Positions 34,690 through 45,871 of a stretch of DNA of 64,000 bases are shown piece after piece. Position 1 is the stretch's first letter. Each line of letters begins with the position of its first letter. A program made the translations under genes and the position numbers. Source of the DNA: Thinopyrum elongatum (Eukaryota; Streptophyta; Magnoliopsida; Poales; Poaceae); NCBI GenBank assembly GCA_011799875.1, contig CM022299.1, forward strand, positions 353,754,526 through 353,818,525, in the 5' to 3' direction. The notes below the pieces were generated by a model. It was not told the DNA's origin, did not search any database, and saw nothing but the letters and a program-made list of their open reading frames with translations.

Positions 34690-35620
34690 GAGCGAGGCGT
34701 GAACCCGATCGATCTCACTCCTACGTACTGAAGCCGATCGATCGTCTATCCCTTCGCTGCTAACTGAACCCGACCGACTCCGCTGCTAACTGAACCCGAT
34801 CGATCGCGCTGCTGCTGCTTACTAAAGCCGATCGAACCCCCGTGCAAGACGTAGCTAACCGGTTGGGTTGCCTCTGGATGAACAGTGCCTGTTGCTGCCG
34901 CGCCCGCGATACGTAGAACGAGTCGAGACGTGGTGAGTCGAGCTGGTTGGGTTGGGTGTGGATGAACAGTTCCCGGTGGGGGTTGGATGAACAAGACCCC
35001 GGCCGTGTGTAGGCAGTTGCCGCTGGATGAACAGGACCCCGTCGTAGTACGCGGTTGCCGTTGGATGAACAGGACCCCGAGGTAGTACGCGGTTGCGCTG
35101 GATGAACAGGACCGGCCGAGGAGGCCGCCACACATGCCCAGCCGGTTGGGGTGGATAAACAGGACCCCGTGGAGTCTGGATGAACAGTAGCCCGTGGATG
35201 AACAATGGCTGGTGGAGGTTGGAGGAAGTCGACGGTGGATGAACAGTAGCCCGTGGAGTCCCATTTTGCGGTACGCCACACACCCCTCCGATGAACAGGA
35301 CCCCATTTCGACCGTAGGCAGTTGGAGAGAAGTCCATTTCATCTGTTTTGCGGTACGCCAGACCCCTTCCGATGAGTAGGACCCCGTTTCGACCGTAGGC
35401 GGTCGAAGAGAACTCCGTTTTCTCCATTATGCGGGACGCGAGACCCCGAGTCGATGAACAGGACCCCGGCTGGGCTGTTCTGTCCAAGTCGGTTGGCTCC
35501 CGATGAAGAGGACGCATTCCGACCCAGTCGCTTGCCTCCCGATGAACACGACACGGTTTCCTCTGTTCTGACCCAGCCGGTTGGCTGCCGATGAACAGGA
35601 CGCCATCGCTGTACGCGTTT
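34690..35620 (+). repeat. Subterminal repeat cluster (CTGAACCCGATCGATC and GATGAACAGGACCCC)
   Basis: First come about six variants of TGAACCCGATCGATC (34683-34840), and then about 16 copies of GATGAACAG followed mostly by GACCCC, from 34876 to 35605, all in plus orientation at irregular 20-80 bp spacing. Such clusters next to CACTA ends are typical transposase-binding regions. The ORFs here are products of the repeats, not genes. Confidence 0.8.
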
Positions 35621-35845
35621 GAGACCCTGCCCGTATGTATGTATGTATGTAGCCGTATTTATTTTCTTGCAGGGTGGCTGTACATACATGTACACGATTT
35701 AGACCGGACTGCCTCAACATCTACGTCACACGTGCCGCTCCTTGCTCATCCACTGTTCACCCTTGCAGAGAGACCGATCGACCAGTATGTACGTACACGT
35801 TCGCGACCAGAGAGACAACCCTACGTACGGTTTGATCGGGTGGGT

Positions 35846-36006
35846 CCCAGCTATCAGGGAGGATAAGGAGGCATTTCCTTGCGTGCGAAGATATAGCTGA
35901 TGGGTCCCAGCTGTCAGGGGAAGGAATCTTTTTTTTGCCCGCAATAAGGACGCACTTCCTTGTGTGCGAAGATTTAGCTAGTGGGTCCCAGTTGTTAGGG
36001 GGAGAA
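35846..36006 (+). repeat. Three-copy tandem repeat of about 65 bp
   Basis: GTGGGTCCCAGCTATCAGGG, GATGGGTCCCAGCTGTCAGG and GTGGGTCCCAGTTGTTAGGG begin successive units, each joined by text like CACTTCCTTGTGTGCGAAGA. It continues the CACTA-like subterminal region. Confidence 0.75.
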
Positions 36007-36054
36007 AACATTATGTTTCAGCGTAAAAAGGATGCAGTTGCATGCATGCGTCCA

Positions 36055-36445
36055 TGGGCATGGTGCGTCCCCACTGTCAGCCTCTCCACGTACAGTCATC
36101 TTTTGATGACTCTCATTTTTTGACCACGTTGACCACACCGTGCCGATCGCACCAAGGCCGGTGGATGACGGCGATGCCCCGGACTGGGACGCCCCGGAGA
36201 TGGGGAAGACGCGACAGTAGAGTTGTAGACGGAGAGTAGTGGGAAACTTGACTGGTTCGGGTGCGGGGTGGGCCTACACTCGGCAGAGAATAACAGGAGG
36301 TGCGGAGGAGTGGAGGGATGGTCTGGCCGTTGGTGGGATAGTGTTTCGCTGCGAGGCGCACAAAACAACGCCACTAGATGCCGGAGGCTGGAATAGGCAG
36401 TCCCGGCAGCGCTGGAGGAAGAAGACAAGAGATTAAAGAAGAATG
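36055..36445 (+). repeat. Diverged repeat module, copy 1
   Basis: It shares a string of patches with 37385-37740 in the same order: TGTCAGCCTCTC, the GATGGGGAAGACGC region, TTCGGGTGCGGGGTGGGCC, GGAGTGGAGGGATGG and GGAAGAAGACAAGAGATTAAA. No coding signal is consistent between the copies. Confidence 0.65.
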
Positions 36446-36449
36446 CTGG

Positions 36450-37384
36450 CCGTTGGATGTAAATCCAACACCTTGCTTAGGCTTCAACCTTTTTTTTGCG
36501 AAAGTGCTTAGGCTTCAACCTACTGGCCCACATGTCAGCCAGTCCATTTGGTTTTTTTTAGTCCATTGGGTGGGCTGGGTGAAACAATGATGTAGCGTCT
36601 ATGCAGCCTGTTTATATATTATGTTAGAATTTAAAGCCCATTTGCATTTTTCTTGAAATCCACGGACTTGCTGGGCTGAGTGAAAATATCATGTTGGACT
36701 GGACGGAGAAATGTTATAAAAACATAAACACATGATTGCATGTCTTTTACTGCATTGGTCAGTAAAATCTTTGCAAGATTATGTGCAATCACCGGGAGTT
36801 AACTGGCCAAGTTATATATAAACAATTATTATTATTATTTTGTAAGAACTTTCGATTTACGAAATAAAATATCATTTTAATTTGTTGAGTTAATAGGACG
36901 TGGGGTATTATTATTTTTTAGTCTAGACGTGGGACAGTTGAGTTGGTTCTAGGGAAAAGTACTGGGAGAAAACTCAGATTACATCGAAAAAGAAAGTGGG
37001 AGAAAATTCAGATATAGGATTAATAAAAACAAAAAATAAAGGAATTGGGAAGGTCTATACAATGGTTGGACGAACGACAGGTTTAACGGAACCTTATGTT
37101 GTTTCTATTATATATATGTAATAAAATAAGATATAAATATATATATATACTATTATAGAAGGGAAAACATAGGTTCGGTTTTGCATTCTTATAGAAAAAT
37201 AGAACTGAGCTGTGCATTGTCTTGAAAAAACAAACATAACTTGGGTTGCTGATGTTATAGACAAGCTAGGCTGGGAGGCCCAGAGGCCGCTTGATACCTG
37301 TTGGACCCCAAAAAAAAGTTGAAACCAGCTGGATCAACTGTGTGTGCATGTCGTGGGTTGTGCATGTTAAACAACAAAACCTAG
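36450..37384. other. AT-rich interval without genes
   Basis: This interval holds A/T-rich sequence with TATTATTATTATT at about 36826 and an AT microsatellite at 37135-37150. I see no gene or element terminus. Confidence 0.5.
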
Positions 37385-37740
37385 GCCATGGACCTGGTGG
37401 GCCCGGGAATGTCAGCCTCTCGACGAACAGTCGTCTCCCGATTCCTCTCATTTTGGTGACCATGTTTGGAATGACAGACGGCGGCGCCGCGGCAAGAGCA
37501 CCAAGGCGGAGGACGACATTGAGACCTCGGACCAGAACGAACCGGAGCTGGGGAAGACGCAGGCGAACGGGAGTACGAGGGTTGACTTGTTCGGGTGCAG
37601 GGTGGGCCGGTGGAGCTGCCGCCGCCGGAGAATGTGTGGGAGTAGAGGGATGGCCTGGCAGCGCCATAGGCTAGGATGGGTCACCGAGGCATGCACGACA
37701 GCGCCGCCAGCCGTTGTAGGAAGAGGACAAAAGATTGAAA
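37385..37740 (+). repeat. Diverged repeat module, copy 2
   Basis: This is the second copy of the module at 36055-36445, about 1.33 kb downstream in the same orientation. Confidence 0.65.
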
Positions 37741-38022
37741 AAAATAAAGAAAAACAAATGGATAGGTGATTGGTCCCAGATGTCTGTGTACGAGACCTGC
37801 TGGGTCCACCTGAGAAGGGGAATATGTTGGGAGGAAGGAACTATAAAGCACGGCAGCCCAGTGAACTAGTTACATACATAAGCAAATAGCCAGTCAAAAA
37901 AACCAAATAGGTTAATGGGTTCTTAGACGAAATATTTCGGGCAAAACAGATAATTACGACACATAGGCTAATGCATGAAACACTCAGATGATAAAGGTGC
38001 TTAAACAGATAAAGTACATCAT

Positions 38023-38737
38023 CTAGACCTTCCTGGCACGCTTGATCATGACGCTGCCGCTGTCCATGTACTCGTTGGTTACGGGAGGCAGACACTCCCT
38101 CATGTCCAAGATCTGCCTGTACATGTTGTAGCATGCGTATTCGTCCTTGGCCGCGTAGGCTATGTAGGCTAGGTTCAGAGGTACCTCCCACATGTTCAGG
38201 TCCTTGGTATCGACGTCTTCTTTCATGTTGGCATAGCAGGGGTCGATGATGGTCGCGGCGAGGTCAACCATAGAGTCCTTCTCCTGCCCGTTGCAGATGA
38301 TCTTGTATTGCTTCTGGATGTCGACAAGCTTGTTGCACCAGATGGCCGAATCGTAAAGCACAATCATGTTCTTCCTGCTCTCCACTGTGGCGAAGGTGCA
38401 GTTGGTGGTGCTGATGAAACGGGCGAATGCTCCAGATCCTATGATGGCCCTACAGTAGTGGTAGACAAGAACCTCGTCCTGCACGCATACCTGGGCAACG
38501 ACGATCCACTGGTCCCTGTCAGGAGACGAATGGATGGGCACAAGGTCTAGTCCCACGACCTTGTGCTTTTTCCTCCTATAGGTACTGCTTAAACTTGGCG
38601 AGGCAGAGCTTCACCGAGTCCGGATCATTGGTGTACATCACATTCAACTTGGTGCTGCCATGGGTCTGAACGGCGAACTCAAAAGTGAACTCCTTGCTGA
38701 AGTCCATATCCAGCAGGCTCACCCCTCGAATCGCCAT
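38023..38737 (-). pseudogene. 3'-5' exonuclease-like (DEDDy, RNase H fold) pseudogene
   Basis: The ATG at 38737 begins MAIRGVSLLDMDFSKEF. After 53 codons TAG falls at 38576-38578; a one-base shift near 38580 restores a frame to the stop at 38023. The shifted part has VVGLDLVPIH, where the family usually has DLE or DIE, so the first catalytic Glu is lost. It also has VLVYHYC, LVDIQKQYKI and YAAKDEY, the last matching the Y-x3-D motif of DEDDy exonucleases. The size (about 230 residues) fits one WRN-type exonuclease domain. I know related grass proteins as a repetitive family. Frameshift and missing acidic residue make activity unlikely. Confidence 0.7.
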
Positions 38738-39605
38738 TGGAGTCTCTTCTCACGCAGAGTTGATGTGGCGGTTCTCATTTTGTGGGGATTGGGGGCAGGG
38801 GGATGAAGACGATTGGTCTGTACTGGGGTACTGGGGGCGGCACCGTGGCAGCAGCAGTTCGTTTTTCCAATCTTGGGGAACTGCAATCGACGGTGAACGA
38901 GTGGGTAGGCGGCGGCAGCAGTTTGTTTTTCAGCTCTTGGGGAACTGCATCCAACAGTAAACTGAGTGTGTATAGGCGACAACAGTTACTACACCTCCCT
39001 CGCCCGCTGCATGCCTGGCAGAACATGCCCCCTCGGGTTCACGAGCGGGTCTGTATTGGTACTGTAATAGCAAGTGTTAGTGGTCACTTTACTTAAATTT
39101 TATTAGCTTTAATTAAAATTTATTCTTAAAACAACCAAAGCATTGGCTCGTTCTATCAGTGCCACAGGATCAACATGCACAACAATTAGAATTATTATTC
39201 TCAGGACGCAAACCATCAGCTCATTTGCCGCACTTTCACACAGACAATACTACCAAGTTTGAATAGCTTGTTATGGTTGCTGTCCTCTGCATCATCATGC
39301 CATGTTTACCAGCTTGCAAGATTCAGAACCAACCAATAAGATTCAAATAATGAGTAAAACAAAGATGCCTACACATCACAATGATTCCCAGCTTGCAAGA
39401 TTAAGAACCAACCCATTATATTCAAATAATAATAAGTACAACAAAGATGCCTACACATCTCAATGATTCACAGATCAGAGCCAATCGTAACTGTACAACT
39501 CAAACGTTGTGAGAATGTGAACAAATAAATAAAAATTGATCGATGCTTCATGTAAGCAATTTGATCCAAGGATTTGCTTAAACATTGAAACCAGTCCTTT
39601 TTAAG
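38738..39605. other. Interval upstream of the exonuclease pseudogene
   Basis: A degenerate two-copy repeat at about 38860-38985 (TTGGGGAACTGCA in both copies) may be old 5' leader sequence. The rest is AT-rich with two similar segments near 39310-39350 and 39390-39430 (CAGCTTGCAAGATT). No gene is seen. Confidence 0.5.
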
Positions 39606-39606
39606 G

Positions 39607-39905
39607 CCACGTAGGTCAAACATTGGCAGCTGAAATATTCTGCATCACTGGTGGCACTACCACTTCCAATATATGCACAAGAGGGCCTTCTAGATTTTGA
39701 AATAGTGTGTATAGAGCGTCATCCTTAGTATTTAACAAATACACATAGTAGAATCTAGTGGAATCATCAATCAACATTCTGAAATATCTCTTTCCGCCTT
39801 GCACACACGCATGGCACTTTAGAGCCTTTGGATAAAGTGAATCTCGGGATTAAATCCATCTTGGCTAGCCGTGTCATACAACCCAAGAACTTGGCGAATG
39901 CTTTT
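39607..39905 (-). pseudogene. Copia integrase remnant
   Basis: The minus-strand text gives RLAKMDLIPRFTLSKGSK (GAG-pre-integrase end) and, in a shifted frame, GGKRYFRMLIDDSTRFYYVY (start of the integrase core, D of DDE in LIDD). It covers about 300 bp with no LTR nearby, an old truncated insertion. Confidence 0.7.
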
Positions 39906-42404
39906 GACCATCACAACATCTGTAGTTGAGTATTCCTGTTTGCATAGATAAGAAAGAGCATGATTACTATAATATTGGCACTAGTTAAAGCAACTTTATT
40001 TCCAAAATGAGAAAAGATTGCGATAGAATAGCTTTATTAAAAAAATACAACGTTAGCACAGTATGAAAAAGCACAATCATGTTGATAAAGGACAGTACTG
40101 ACCTGTGTGAGATGACTTCGGGAGATCAAGTTATTCTTCATGTCCCCGTATCTTGCCATGAAGGCGATTCGTTGACATCCATTAACACCTCAGTGTGGCA
40201 GTAGAAGGAGGAGCGTTGACTCATTTCAATCACATTTTTCTACAGTTCAACTAAAATTATGGCGCCCGCCAGTTAGAGAGGGGGCCCGTGCCACCTCAAC
40301 GGTAGGCGTGATGGACTCAACTAGTTTAGTGCACCTATGTGATTGATGCAGTGCACAAGGACTTGATTCTGCCGGATAGGCCTTCAGCAAGTTATCTACA
40401 TTGGAAATGAAATGGTAGATAAGACAGTAGCTCTATTTTAAATGTATTATTACTACATTTTACCAGTGGCAGTAGCGGTGCCAAAAGATTGCCTCAAATT
40501 ATTAGTGGCATTAAATTAAGATGCAAAAACAATATCATTATTGCTTTCTCATAGCAGTGCCAAAACAGTAGCACAAGATCACTAGCTGGATGCAGAGTCA
40601 AAATCAACCAAAAAGGAACATACCCAGTCATGGGAACCATAACTGGGAGAGGGGCCCTACGCGGCCATGACTCGATGTGGTGAACCTGCAGATCCACTCG
40701 GATGATTCAATTCATGCGACCTTTTTCTGCAGTCCGCCTGAAATGAAGCAAAGATTGCATCATGCAACTAGCAAGAAGTACTTGCTCTCATGAGCTGGCA
40801 GGTTCTTCTTTATTAGTCGCACTAAAATTGAGCAACGTTAAGGTTGGTTGTCCTGCTCATGCAAGGTGCAACTATAATTTGGTTATCCTTTTGTGCAGTT
40901 CCACTAAAATAAAGTGCCATTGTGGTGACAGTGACGGCTCATCTTGCAAAGGCTAATAAAATGTTGCACGAGATTACCAGCAGAGTTTGACGGAGATGTT
41001 GGAAACTCCAATCAACCTTTGTGCAGTTCAACCAACATTGAGAGACGTTGCCCATGTGACATTTTAGTTGAACTGCATAAGACACTCATTCCAAAAAAAG
41101 GTGTTTTGTGCAGTTCACCAAAAGGTCTGCCCTACTCTTTGAGCCTTTTATTGGATGGTATATTGTAATCCCATGAGCTTGAGGAAAGGAAAGCTTTGTG
41201 CCGCATTGGTGTTTTAAGTCTTTGAGCAATCAAATGAGCTAAGCTCCTGTGAATGAAACACCTGTCCTGCTAAGCCCAAACTCTAATGTGCTTGAGTTGG
41301 AAGTAGGCCACTCTTTCACTGTGAGGATCTTCTTTTAGTCTGTAGCCACCCCTTGCCCACTAATGACATGACCCAGGTATTCTATCTGTGGTTGAGCAAA
41401 TGAACATTTATTCAACTTCACATATAGTTGATTCTGCTTCAGAAGGTTTTTTTTTTCACAATAGAAACAAGGTGAAATGGATATCCCTATCCGCACAAAA
41501 ATATAGAAATAAAACAGTTACTGGTCAATAACAAGATACGAAACCTACACGAAATGAAAAGAAGCATCTTGATTATGTTCATGGCAATCACGCAAGAACA
41601 GTAGAAATTTTAAAACGGCGGCATTGCTTCATGTTACCGGAAGCATTACAATCAGCAATGACATTCGTCAAATATGGGATTACTTTAATGGTGGCATTGC
41701 TTGTTTACCAGATACAATAGATCAACAACAGCTAAAGAGTTGGTTTAAGGGCATGGGACAGTGGGGACACCAGGACACTCAGCAGTGTAAAGAAGCAACT
41801 TACTTATCATACTGGGAAAAATAGCAGGAGTACCATTTGTAACATAGTTTAATTGCATCATATTACTGGAGGCATTAGATTAACAATAACATTGGTTAGA
41901 CATGTCCTTATGGTAACAGTGTGATTGCTTCATTTTACATGCGCCCTTACATTAACAACAGCAAAAAGTTGGTATAAGGACATGCGACAGTGGACGCATC
42001 AGCACAATGTACCTACAAGGAGGCATAAAGTGGTGATGCCGAGTTTGTTCATACTCTGTGAGGGCAGCAAATCTAATCCCGGAGACCTTTTACTATGTGA
42101 GGGCAGCAAATCTAATCCTGGACATACTGTGTTGACTTGTCCACCAGCCGCCACTTTCTATCATTTTTTCAACCAATAATAAATATGTTCCTTATCCAGT
42201 TTGTACTGCCTTTTCCCTTTATTTCCCTTTTCAACCAAGAGACTGGTTGGGTATCTAGTCTCTACTACTTTCCCCATGTTATTTCCTCTTTGAATCAAGT
42301 CCTAGATTCATGCTACAACTTTACCCCCTTTCTTTGATGTTTCAACCAAGTCCTAGGTTCGACTGCATGAAGTAGCTTTACCTCTAATAATACTAAAAAA
42401 TTAG
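39906..42404. other. Repeat-rich interval without genes
   Basis: Motifs recur: TGCAGTTC(A/C)AC at 40890-41110, the phrase TTGGTTTAAGGGCATGGGACAGTGG at 41743 against a related phrase near 41968, and a 38-bp tandem duplication at 42053-42125. ORFs in it (40762, 40944, 41624, 41925) are short and have no domain. It could be intron sequence of the unit suggested at 42405-42905, but that is unsupported. Confidence 0.45.
42053..42125 (+). repeat. Two-copy 38-bp tandem repeat
   Basis: CTCTGTGAGGGCAGCAAATC... at 42055 is followed by CTATGTGAGGGCAGCAAATC... at 42093, with the same downstream TAATCC(C/T)GGA. Confidence 0.8.
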
Positions 42405-42905
42405 GTGGCTTTGGAAGAGCTGATGGAAGTAGAAAAAGATCCACATGCAGACATGTGGGGAGCTGGGGCAGTAGAGCAAGGCCGCTTTCGAAAGAACTTA
42501 TACCTGAGGGTCGTTGGAATGTGGCTAGGAGGCCGGCGGCAGGTCAGATCTGCCCACAATACGGCAGGGCAGAAGAAGGGGTCGGAGGACCTCCCGAGCC
42601 GGCGCTGTGTCGGAGAGAACGGCACGGGCAGAGGATCGGGCCCCGCCGGCAGCTGTGGGTTTCCTCCCTCGCCGCCGATGACCGCGTGAACGATGCACCT
42701 AGTCCCCTACACACCCCGGCCGAAGGGATCCGGTCGGATCTGTGACCAGCGGTGAGCAGAGAGAAAATGTCGCTACCGCTGTCTTGTTTAGATCTGGAGA
42801 GGATGAGAGAATGAAGAGAGCAACCCTAGTAAAGCAAGCGCTCAAGCCCCTACCTATATATATAGTGGAGTGATTATCTTTTTCTCTCCACAACAAGCGT
42901 TTCAA
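42405..42905 (-). promoter_or_regulatory. Promoter-like segment with possible 5' UTR exon
   Basis: On the minus strand CTATATATATAGG (about 42852-42866) is followed after 25-35 bp by a pyrimidine-rich leader (GTTGCTCTCTTCATTCTCTC) and a GC-rich stretch. A possible donor CAG/GTATAAGT sits near 42506. No ATG opens a convincing ORF, and no downstream exon is clear. It may be the remains of a gene start or an RNA gene. Confidence 0.4.
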
Positions 42906-44758
42906 TCTGTGTACGTAGCATTAAAGAAAAGAAACTCTCTATTTAACATGACTAACTGCACGTCGCACTTGGTACTATACTGTACTACTTGTACTTACTA
43001 GTAGTATTGTTCACTTGTGCTCCCGGGTCCTCCATTCATTGAACAACCCCTATGGTGAATAAATATACAGTACTATTTATATAGAACGAACAAGCTCGAA
43101 CTATTTTGGCTTTGAGATATCGACGGTACAGTTTGACCACATTGCATCAATGGACTCAGTACTTTGAAGTAACCTATACGTATAAACACATGCACGGTTT
43201 ACATTCCAAATCACTAGCTAGAGCTTGAACTGTATTTGTTTACATGTACCACCTTTTTCTTTTGGTTTTCTACTCCATGGCGCAATTCATCGATACAAAA
43301 TTATACTATGAGTATTTAAAAGTTAAGGGCGGGGCTTTTCCCGGGCAGGACGCGCGGTAGTTTTTGCATAGTTGGTTTGACAGAGAGGCGAGGAGGGTGA
43401 GGGAGTAGCGGATTCAACTTACTGTTGTAAAGGCAGGCTATGCGATTTGACGGCTCATTACTGCTGGAAAGATGGGGTCTTGTGATATGACTACTCACTA
43501 TAGTCATTATTACTGCGACGCTACGACCGTGGTGATGCACCCCTTCCGTTCCCCACTCTAATCTGGTGCATGACACGTCGACCTGGATGCTGGCTCTCCC
43601 ACATGTCGGCGAAGTAAGAAGGAGCAAAGAATCATGCGGTATATATAGTACTACGTAGTATATACTACTACTCACGTCGGAGGAGTGCGAAACATGACAG
43701 CCCAGTGAACCAGCAGTCCAGTCTCTAGCATGTACAGTACTCCTCCTATTCCTCCTCCTCTCGGTTCATCGCCATCATACTTTCCCCATTCCTGTGTTTT
43801 TAGTATCCTGCGAATCAAAGAGGCCCTTAGACTGGTTTAGGTCCGGTCTTTTTTTTAAACGTGTTATGTCCAAAATTTAATGAATGTGCTCCGGTTTCTA
43901 TGAAAATAATCCGGTTTGCATGTAGTAATTCATTTATTTATTTATTCTTCTGCGGGGGGTTTGCATGTAATTCGTCAGGTCTGAAATGTAAAGTACGCCG
44001 GCATGGTTGCATATGCTCTGAGTCGTGCATGCACTACGACCCAGATGCTCTATGTCCCACATGTCGACGAAAGGAAGCACGTGGAAATAGCCTAGGAGTA
44101 CATATAGGAGGAAAAATGTGTGAAAAAATATGTACTATGAAGCGTAGCTGTGGTTCGAAAAGGAGACATAAAGTGATGACAGGTATAGGTCGCACGCACC
44201 CACCTAGTGGTACTCAGTACTAGACGTACGAGTACTCAGTACTCCTATTCTATCAACACAAGTCCCATCTGACAACAGCGTCCGTGCTACAGCTAGCTCT
44301 TCTCCCTCGTTTCTCTCTTCTAATTATAACTCAGCCGACGCGCGGTGGGCGGGGTGGGGATTTGCCGATAGTCGGTTTGCTCAACCGCGGCCCCACCTGA
44401 CAGTGAAAATGCTAAGACAACAAGTGTTCCCTAGCTTGAGCGGCGTGCCGGACAGACCGTGTGGGGGTGCGACACAAACGCCACAGTCTTTACATTTATA
44501 ACTTGTACATAGAAAATGCCAGGCCAATGCGCGGTGAGTGGCGGGCCAGAACGATAGTGTGGGGTGCGACACGAATGGCACAGGCGTGCTGTACTTGTTC
44601 CACTTTCTCGTTTTGAACTCGTGACATGTAGTAACGCTCAATTTTGAATATACTAGTATATAAGTTTGGTTGTGGCGCCAATATATATAGTACTCCCTCC
44701 ATGTAGGTTGGGTCGCTGAAGTCAAAATTTGGCACAAAACACGATAGTGACCAGTCTA
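42906..44758. other. Noncoding interval before the MITE
   Basis: No gene is supported. ORFs at 43316-43675 and 43861-44223 lack domains. GTGTGGGGGTGCGACAC recurs as GTGTGGGGTGCGACAC (44458 and 44558). Confidence 0.5.
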
Positions 44759-44986
44759 CCTCCGTCCTGGTTTATTGCTCCCCATCGTAATCTGTGCCAA
44801 ATTTTTACCATAAATTTGACTAACAAAAGGTTCATGCATGTCACCAAAATTATATCATTGAAAACTATGTTCAAATACAAATCAAATGATATAATTTTTG
44901 TTGACATGCACTAACATTTTGTCAGTTAAATCTTTGATCAAAATTTAGAACAAATTACAAAAGGGACTAATAAACCAGGACCTAGG
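44759..44986 (+). mobile_element. Stowaway-type MITE, TA target
   Basis: The 228-bp element has terminal inverted repeats CCTCCGTCCTGGTTTATTGC and, at the other end, the complement of CCTAGGTCCTGGTTTATTAG. TA is found on both sides (44757-44758 and 44987-44988). There is no coding capacity. Confidence 0.85.
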
Positions 44987-45205
44987 TAGTACACCAGGAC
45001 GAAGGCAGTGATACTACATACAATTAACACCAAATAGAGCAAGGAATCACACATGTCATTTACGACTGGAATAAAAATGCCATACACTAATAAAACATTA
45101 AGGCCACGAGGCGATGCAGTGCTGGTTACAGGAGGCGAGAAGAAAGATGCATCCATCGACGACCTCCTCCTCCTCGACTCAGGGCGCCGGCCCACCGAAC
45201 GGCGG

Positions 45206-45748
45206 CTAAGTAGCAGCGGCTTTCATGGCCAGGTCAACGTGCTTCTGAACAATGGCGTCCAAAGATTCCAGCCGGTCGAAGAAGGCCAATGTCTTTCTGT
45301 CCTCCCTGGCCTTGTAGTGGCCTATGTAGATGATTTCCTCATAGACATGGATGTGTAGGTCGATGGTTTCTTGCATGGCGAGGCGCTGCTCGGTGAGCGC
45401 GGCCTCGAGGTGCACATTCTTTGTCGCAACCTCCGGCAGCTGCAGGGCCACCAGGGCTTGAAAGAGTTTGTCACCATGGAGGCCGATGAGGGCGGCAGGC
45501 AACAAGGAGCCTGGGTGCACGGGCTGGAGGAGTACGGCAAGGTCGTCAGCGCGCTTCTTGACGGCGGTGAACTTGCGGATGGAGCGGACCATCATCTCGT
45601 CCATGCGAGAGGCGAATCCGGCGTCGGCGAGGGCTACGACGTCGGCGGTTGCCAGCACCATCTGGAAACGCTGCGCGGTGCGGGGCCGCAGGTCGGCATC
45701 TTGGATGATCTGGCACAGCCGACTGCCGCTCGCGTCCATCTCCTCCAT
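45206..45748 (-). CDS. Small grass-type protein of unknown function, copy 1 (intact ORF)
   Basis: The 180-residue single-exon ORF starts at the ATG at 45748 (MEEMDASGSRLCQII), placed by comparison with copy 2, whose ATG is at the same point (MASMDASGS). The protein is helix-rich with no signal peptide or membrane segment; conserved text includes MMVRSIRKF, LQLPEVATKNVHLEAAL and HVYEEI. It may belong to the grass-specific DUF1110 group, but that is from memory and unverified. The ORF is open to the stop at 45206. The TATA box present in copy 2 is destroyed here (CTCTTTGAAG in its place), so expression is doubtful. Its function is unknown. Confidence 0.75.
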   Translation of the reverse strand: MEEMDASGSRLCQIIQDADLRPRTAQRFQMVLATADVVALADAGFASRMDEMMVRSIRKFTAVKKRADDLAVLLQPVHPGSLLPAALIGLHGDKLFQALVALQLPEVATKNVHLEAALTEQRLAMQETIDLHIHVYEEIIYIGHYKAREDRKTLAFFDRLESLDAIVQKHVDLAMKAAAT

Positions 45749-45871
45749 AGGTGCTTGTGGCTTCTGGTCACTTGGTCTTGGGTCTTGGATTGGAATGAGC
45801 AGTGGTGCGTACGATTTGGTAGATGGATTGGAGTGGTGGGGCGGCTTCAAAGAGTGCAAACTACGTTGCAT

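Larger units (their letters stand above)
34323..37750 (+). mobile_element. CACTA-like transposon end and subterminal region, other end not found
   Basis: CACTACAAAAAA at 34323 is a classical CACTA terminus, inserted in the Gypsy fragment after ATG (34320-34322), a possible 3-bp TSD. It is followed by text I know as a repeated Triticeae element (GACACTTCTATGACGATAAT) and by dense short repeats to about 35620. I searched by eye for the inverted end TTTTTTGTAGTG and found none, so the right limit given here is only where element-like repeats fade. No transposase is recognisable. Classification rests on one terminus. Confidence 0.6.

Noticed and set aside
34746..35695. ORFs up to 220 codons on the minus strand
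   Set aside because: All are translations of the GATGAACAG repeat field, low complexity and equally open in several frames.
43861..44223. Cys-rich 120-codon ORF
   Set aside because: The Cys spacing matches no finger I know, and the surrounding sequence is noncoding in character; probably chance.
44690..44758. TACTCCCTCCATGTAGG as another Stowaway end
   Set aside because: No matching inverted end could be found; it may be a truncated copy but cannot be bounded.
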